From: Bryobacterales bacterium
GTDB lineage: Bacteria > Acidobacteriota > Terriglobia > Bryobacterales > Bryobacteraceae
Direction of reading: 5' to 3'
DNA length: 10,041 nt
Assembly: GCA_003164075.1 (NCBI GenBank)
Contig: PLRZ01000229.1
Location: 9,007 to 19,047, forward strand
The position numbers were made by a program, and so were the translations under genes. Position 1 is the stretch's first letter; each line of letters begins with the position of its first letter. Positions 6,721 through 10,041 of this stretch are shown piece by piece. The notes under the pieces were generated by a model, which did not search any database, had not been told where the DNA came from, and was given only the letters and a program-made list of their open reading frames with translations.

Positions 6721-7833
6721 GTGAAGAATCCTTTGACTGGCTTTATTTGTACCTGCCTGCTGGCGATAGCCTGCACCGTGCCCAGCCGCGCGCAGGAGAA
6801 AAAGCCCGATCCGCAGTCCGTGGAAGCGGCTGCTCCCGTAACAGACACCGCGCAGCCCCCCGCCGCGCCGGCGGACCAAACTCCCCCGGCCCAGCAGACT
6901 CCGCCACCGCAAACCGCCGCGCCACAGCAGCCAACTCCGCCCGCCGGACAGACACCTCCGGCAGGGCAAACGCCAGTTCCGCCGCCTACCGAGGACCAGC
7001 CCCAGCAGCATAGCCTGATTCCTCAACCGCCCCCGCCGCCCCCCAAAGTGCCGGACGTCCGGCGGCCCGGCGAATCGGGCTTCTGGATCGGCATCGAAGG
7101 CTGGATCCCCAAAGAGCAGCCCATCTTCAATGGCGGGCAGCAGTCCATCGCCACCACCAGCACGTTCTTCCAATATCAAGGCAAGCCCAAATTCGCGGAG
7201 AGCGTGGAGGCCGGCCTGGCGGTGGGGTTGCACAATACCCTGAAAGTGATCTACACGGATTTCCGCGCCTCGGGGGACTTCACCACGCCCGTGGCTCTGA
7301 CGGCCTTTACGCAAGCCTATATCGCAGGCACCTATATTTCCACCAACTACCATGTGCAGAACGTCAAACTCTCTTACGAATACCTGACGTGGCCGTTTCC
7401 CGTGGGCAGCCGTAAAGTCCGCCTCAAGACTTTGTGGCAGGTGCAATATACCAACGTGTCCACCGTGTTCGATTCGCCGCTGGACTACTACGACACCAAC
7501 GGCAATATCATTCTGGATTCCTCCGGCAACCCTATCGATCTTTCGGCGGCCGGCACCAAGCACATCATTTCACCCATGTTCGGCCTGGGGCTCTCCTACT
7601 ACCCTTCGCGCCATTTCCGCCTGGAAGCCAGCGGCTCGGGATTCGGCTTGCCGCATCATTACTATGTCTGGGACTCCGAAGTGACGATGAACTACCGCGT
7701 GTTGGGCCATTTCGAGATCCGCGCGGGGGGGCGTGGATTCGGATTCAAGACTTCCACAGGCTCCGATTATTACATCAGGGGGAATTTTACCGGGGCCTTC
7801 GTCGGCCTGCGCTGGTATTCGAACTCGGAGTAA
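6721..7833 (+). CDS. Outer-membrane beta-barrel protein with a Pro/Gln-rich N-terminal linker
   Basis: The 370-residue protein starts at GTG 6721, with a weak Shine-Dalgarno GAGG at 6712-6715. Residues 1-24 are a signal peptide with a Ser-Arg-Ala cleavage context before QEKKP. Residues 26-112 are low complexity, rich in Pro, Gln, Ala and Thr, including seven consecutive Pro at 103-109 or thereabouts, and would cross the periplasm or the wall as an extended linker. Residues 117-367 show alternating aromatic/polar strands typical of an outer-membrane barrel (FWIGIEGWIP, AGLAVGLHNTLKVIYTDF, VKLSYEYLTWPF, GLGLSYYPSRHFRLEASG, FEIRAGGRGFGF), ending GAFVGLRWYSNSE. The final residue is not aromatic, but an aromatic strand lies just before it. 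No enzyme motif is visible. Ligand and role are unknown. The 3' end overlaps the converging pseudouridine synthase gene by 47 bp. Confidence 0.85.
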   Translation: MKNPLTGFICTCLLAIACTVPSRAQEKKPDPQSVEAAAPVTDTAQPPAAPADQTPPAQQTPPPQTAAPQQPTPPAGQTPPAGQTPVPPPTEDQPQQHSLIPQPPPPPPKVPDVRRPGESGFWIGIEGWIPKEQPIFNGGQQSIATTSTFFQYQGKPKFAESVEAGLAVGLHNTLKVIYTDFRASGDFTTPVALTAFTQAYIAGTYISTNYHVQNVKLSYEYLTWPFPVGSRKVRLKTLWQVQYTNVSTVFDSPLDYYDTNGNIILDSSGNPIDLSAAGTKHIISPMFGLGLSYYPSRHFRLEASGSGFGLPHHYYVWDSEVTMNYRVLGHFEIRAGGRGFGFKTSTGSDYYIRGNFTGAFVGLRWYSNSE

Positions 7834-8563
7834 CCCGCGGGGCCGTGCTCCGGCCTCCCAGCTCGCGCACCTCCTCATCGGTCAGATGCCGCCATTTGCC
7901 GATCGGCAAATCGCCGATGCGGATGGGGCCGATGGCCGTGCGCACCAGCTTCGATACCTTGCTGTCCACAGCTTCGAGCATGCGCCGCACCTGCCGGTTA
8001 CGCCCCTCGGTGATGGTGATTTCCAGGTGCGTGTGCTTGGGACCGTCGCGCAGACGCTTCACTTCGGCCGGCCGCGTGGGGCCGTCGGCCAGTTCCACTC
8101 CGTGGCGCAATTTCCCGATCTGTTCGTCGCTCAGCAGGGTGGCGGCTTTCACCTGGTAGGTCTTGGGCACTTTGTGGTCGGGATTGGTAATGCGCTCCGC
8201 GAAAGCGGTGTCGTTGGTGAGCAACAGCAGCCCGCTGGTATCCAGGTCCAGGCGCCCCACCGGGGAAAGCCACGTGCCGGCATCGGCCGCCAGAGCGTAG
8301 ATGGTGGGCCGTCCCTCGGGGTCGCGCCAGGTGGTCAGATATCCTTTGGGTTTGTACAGCAGGATGTAGGCAGGCTCGGCGGCGGCGAGCGGTTTGCCGT
8401 CCAGAGTGACGCGGTCCTTTTCCAGGTCTACCCAATGATCGGGGTTCTCCACCACTTTTCCGTTGACGCGAACGCGGCCGGCGCCGATCCAACCGCGGGC
8501 GTCGGTGCGCGATCCCAGTCCTGCCTTGGAAAAGACTCTCTCCAGAGTTTTGAGCGGTCGCAT
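7787..8563 (-). CDS. RsuA/RluB-family rRNA pseudouridine synthase
   Basis: The enzyme converts a specific rRNA uridine to pseudouridine; similarity in pattern is closest to RluB, which acts on 23S rRNA in Escherichia coli. With the start at ATG 8563 the protein has 258 residues. It begins with an S4 RNA-binding domain (LERVFSKAGLGSRTDARGWI, then GRVRVNGKVV) at residues 6-48. The catalytic domain follows, with KPKGYLTTWRDPEGRPT (72-88), the active-site motif VGRLDLDTSGLLLLTND with catalytic Asp106, KTYQVK (134-139), and EGRNRQVRRMLEAV (187-200). No Shine-Dalgarno is evident; GTG 8572, three codons upstream, is an alternative start. The C-terminal tail after the LTDEEVRELGG segment is short and Ser/Arg-rich, and crosses into the opposite gene. 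It is divergent from the amidohydrolase gene. Confidence 0.93.
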   Translation of the reverse strand: MRPLKTLERVFSKAGLGSRTDARGWIGAGRVRVNGKVVENPDHWVDLEKDRVTLDGKPLAAAEPAYILLYKPKGYLTTWRDPEGRPTIYALAADAGTWLSPVGRLDLDTSGLLLLTNDTAFAERITNPDHKVPKTYQVKAATLLSDEQIGKLRHGVELADGPTRPAEVKRLRDGPKHTHLEITITEGRNRQVRRMLEAVDSKVSKLVRTAIGPIRIGDLPIGKWRHLTDEEVRELGGRSTAPRVTPSSNTSAGRRRPR

Positions 8564-8625
8564 GGCAGTCACAATGGTACAGTGAGACCATCGGTCCCGC
8601 AATTCTGATCCGGTCGGCGAAGCAG

Positions 8626-9786
8626 TTGGTGACTCTGCGCGGCCCGCAAGGTCCACGGCGCGGTTTGGCCATGGGAGACCTCGCCATCATTCCGGATGGC
8701 GCCCTATTGCTGCGTGACGGGTTGATTCAGGAAGTGGGGCCCACCAGGCGCGTGGAGAATCTGGCGGAGGCCCGCGGCGCCGTCGAGATCGACGCCACTG
8801 GAAAGGTGGTGATGCCCGGTTTTGTCGACGGCCACACTCACCTGATGTTCCCGCTGCCGCTCTCCGCGGATGTGACTCCCGAAGTGGAGATCGACATCGA
8901 CCGCGCCGCGCGCGCACTGGTGTCGGTCACCGCCCACCGGCTGGCGGGCCGCGGACGGGTCTGGCTGCGGACCATGGCCCGTCACGGCACCACCACCCTG
9001 GAGGCCAAAACGGGATGCGGGGCCAACGATAGCGCCGAACTCAAGGTGCTGCGAGTACTCAACGTGTTGAATAAGGGCGCTCTGGATATTGTGCCGACGT
9101 TTCTCTTTCTGCCGGGAACCGCGGAGTCCGGCGAGCGGGTCTTCCGCGACCTGATGTTCACCATCCGCCGCCGCCGGCTGGCGCGATTCGCCGACGTGCA
9201 ATGGGACACCGACATGTCGCGCCGCCCGATGCTGGTCCGCTTCCTGGAGACGGCGCTCAGCCTGGGCTTCGCGTGTAAGATTCACGCCGACCGGCACAGT
9301 TGCGCCGGCGCGGTTTCGCTGGCCGTGGAATACGGGGCCACCAGCATCGACCATCTGGAGTATGCCACTCTGGACCAGGCGCGCCTGCTGGCGGCTTCCA
9401 GCACCATCGCGACGCTGTTGCCTTGCGATTCTCTCCGCCATGGCCACCATGCTCCGGCACGCACGTTGATTGAGGCCGGCGTGCCCGTCGCGTTGGGGAC
9501 CAATTTCAACCCGTGGCGTACGCCGTCGCTGAACATGCAGACGGCCATCTCGCTGGCCTCGATGCAACTGGGCATGAGCCCCGCGGAGGCGATTACCGCG
9601 GCCACCATCAATTCCGCCCATGCGCTGAAGGCTGCCGCCAGCGTGGGCTCGCTCGAAATCGACAAACTGGCGGATATCCTGATTCTGAATACCGGCGACC
9701 ACCGCGATCTGGCGTACCAGTTGGGAACCAATCTGGTGCACACCGCCATCAAACGCGGCGAGGTCCTCTGTACTCCGGGCAGTTGA
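8626..9786 (+). CDS. Imidazolonepropionase (HutI)-like amidohydrolase with altered active site
   Basis: HutI hydrolyses imidazolonepropionate to formiminoglutamate in histidine breakdown; this protein has that fold but probably not that activity. From TTG 8626 it has 386 residues. Family features: GFVDGHTHLMF (66-75, metal ligands His70/His72), GTTTLEAKTGCG (121-132), KIHAD (218-222, His220), SIDHLEY (240-246, His243), and the C-terminal beta-sandwich with LEIDKLADILIL. Departures from HutI: TDxNPG is TNFNPW, so the metal-ligand Asp is Asn293; SGYGL is TGCGA; the GAHA substrate His is replaced by LFLPG; the Arg of the usual FGG-R stretch is absent. Homology seems to extend upstream (ILIRSAKQ, 8602-8625), so the true start may be a rare ATT or CTG codon. 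No other hut gene is nearby. It could be a paralogue with a new substrate or an inactive one. Confidence 0.85.
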   Translation: MVTLRGPQGPRRGLAMGDLAIIPDGALLLRDGLIQEVGPTRRVENLAEARGAVEIDATGKVVMPGFVDGHTHLMFPLPLSADVTPEVEIDIDRAARALVSVTAHRLAGRGRVWLRTMARHGTTTLEAKTGCGANDSAELKVLRVLNVLNKGALDIVPTFLFLPGTAESGERVFRDLMFTIRRRRLARFADVQWDTDMSRRPMLVRFLETALSLGFACKIHADRHSCAGAVSLAVEYGATSIDHLEYATLDQARLLAASSTIATLLPCDSLRHGHHAPARTLIEAGVPVALGTNFNPWRTPSLNMQTAISLASMQLGMSPAEAITAATINSAHALKAAASVGSLEIDKLADILILNTGDHRDLAYQLGTNLVHTAIKRGEVLCTPGS

Positions 9787-9826
9787 CCGCGAAATGCGTC
9801 AGTGCACGATCTCTCCGAAAGTGGCC

Positions 9827-10041
9827 TTCAGAACTCCTGATGTCGCCCCGCAATTTCTGTCTGGCGGGGAAATGGGCTGAGCCATTCCTTTCGATGGTGA
9901 GAGCTTCGCAGGTGGGGCAGGCGGTGCCGCCTGCCCGCCCGCGCTGAATTAGGCCCGCTGTTCGAATAGGATCGAGGGCAGGCGAGCACCGCCTGCCCCA
10001 CCTGCGGGCTCACTGCAAATTCAGAACTCCTGATGTCGGCC
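9827..10041 (-). repeat. Palindromic dispersed repeat, copy C (inverted relative to copy A), reaching the window edge
   Basis: Arms lie at 9908-9936 (29 nt, one T deleted in the inner loop) and 9976-10005 (30 nt), with a 39-nt loop. Read on the minus strand, it matches copy A closely from the GTGAGCCCGC before the left arm through the arms, the TATTCGA loop, the CATCGAAAGGAATGGCTCAG flank and the GCGGGGCGACATCAGGAG end. A 19-nt direct repeat, TTCAGAACTCCTGATGTCG, occurs at 9827-9845 and again at 10020-10038, exactly 193 nt apart, so a second unit may start at the edge. Bases 9787-9826 hold nothing recognisable. Confidence 0.9.

Noticed and set aside
6196..7563. Open frame of 455 codons on the minus strand
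   Set aside because: It is antisense to the outer-membrane protein gene and runs on through the repeat array and terminator. Its composition is Arg/Gly-rich and repetitive, and the plus-strand gene has a signal peptide and a barrel pattern.
8626..9786. Functional histidine-degradation gene hutI
   Set aside because: Key metal and substrate residues are changed and no hutH, hutU or hutG is adjacent.

Overview
The window is GC-rich chromosomal DNA, most likely from an acidobacterium of the Solibacter/Bryobacter kind. This is inferred from the cyclophilin subtype, the secreted multi-domain outer-membrane proteins, GTG/TTG starts and the abundant palindromic repeats of the GGGCAGGCG...CGCCTGCCC type. 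No marker in the window settles the taxonomy. Nothing marks it as phage, plasmid or a classic insertion sequence. It looks like core chromosome (RNase P RNA, an rRNA pseudouridine synthase) mixed with lineage-specific envelope genes and small non-coding repeats.

Layout. Bases 1-2487 carry three tightly spaced minus-strand genes. In transcription order they are a secreted fusion of a MetX-like alpha/beta hydrolase with a cyclophilin prolyl isomerase, a small HEIGH-motif putative zinc metallopeptidase, and an unrecognised small protein that runs off the left edge. The last two overlap by ATGA and are probably translationally coupled. Bases 2531-3114 hold a palindromic repeat (copy A) and then a complete bacterial RNase P RNA gene (rnpB) on the minus strand. 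Bases 3115-3379 are a divergent spacer with tentative promoters and two strong hairpins in the leader of the next gene.

Bases 3380-6157 encode a 925-residue envelope protein: signal peptide, OmpA-type peptidoglycan-binding domain, coiled coil, putative beta-barrel, PKD-like domain and four Ig-like repeats. A strong intrinsic terminator follows. Bases 6253-6546 hold a second, divergent repeat copy (B) extended by a 93-bp tandem array. Bases 6721-7833 encode a second outer-membrane beta-barrel protein with a long Pro/Gln-rich linker. Its 3' end overlaps, tail to tail, the minus-strand gene for an RsuA/RluB-family pseudouridine synthase (7787-8563). Divergent from that lies an imidazolonepropionase-like amidohydrolase (8626-9786) that has lost a metal-ligand Asp and several substrate-binding residues. 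The right edge (9827-10041) holds repeat copy C, inverted relative to copy A.

How the parts relate. The two plus-strand envelope genes probably both act at the outer membrane, one of them tethered to peptidoglycan. The hydrolase-cyclophilin fusion is also exported. The three palindromic repeats sit only in intergenic gaps, as REP/BIME-type elements do. I see no complete defence or mobile system. The most interesting points are the hydrolase-cyclophilin fusion, the reversed domain order of the OmpA-like protein, the degenerate HutI paralogue and the cruciform repeat family.
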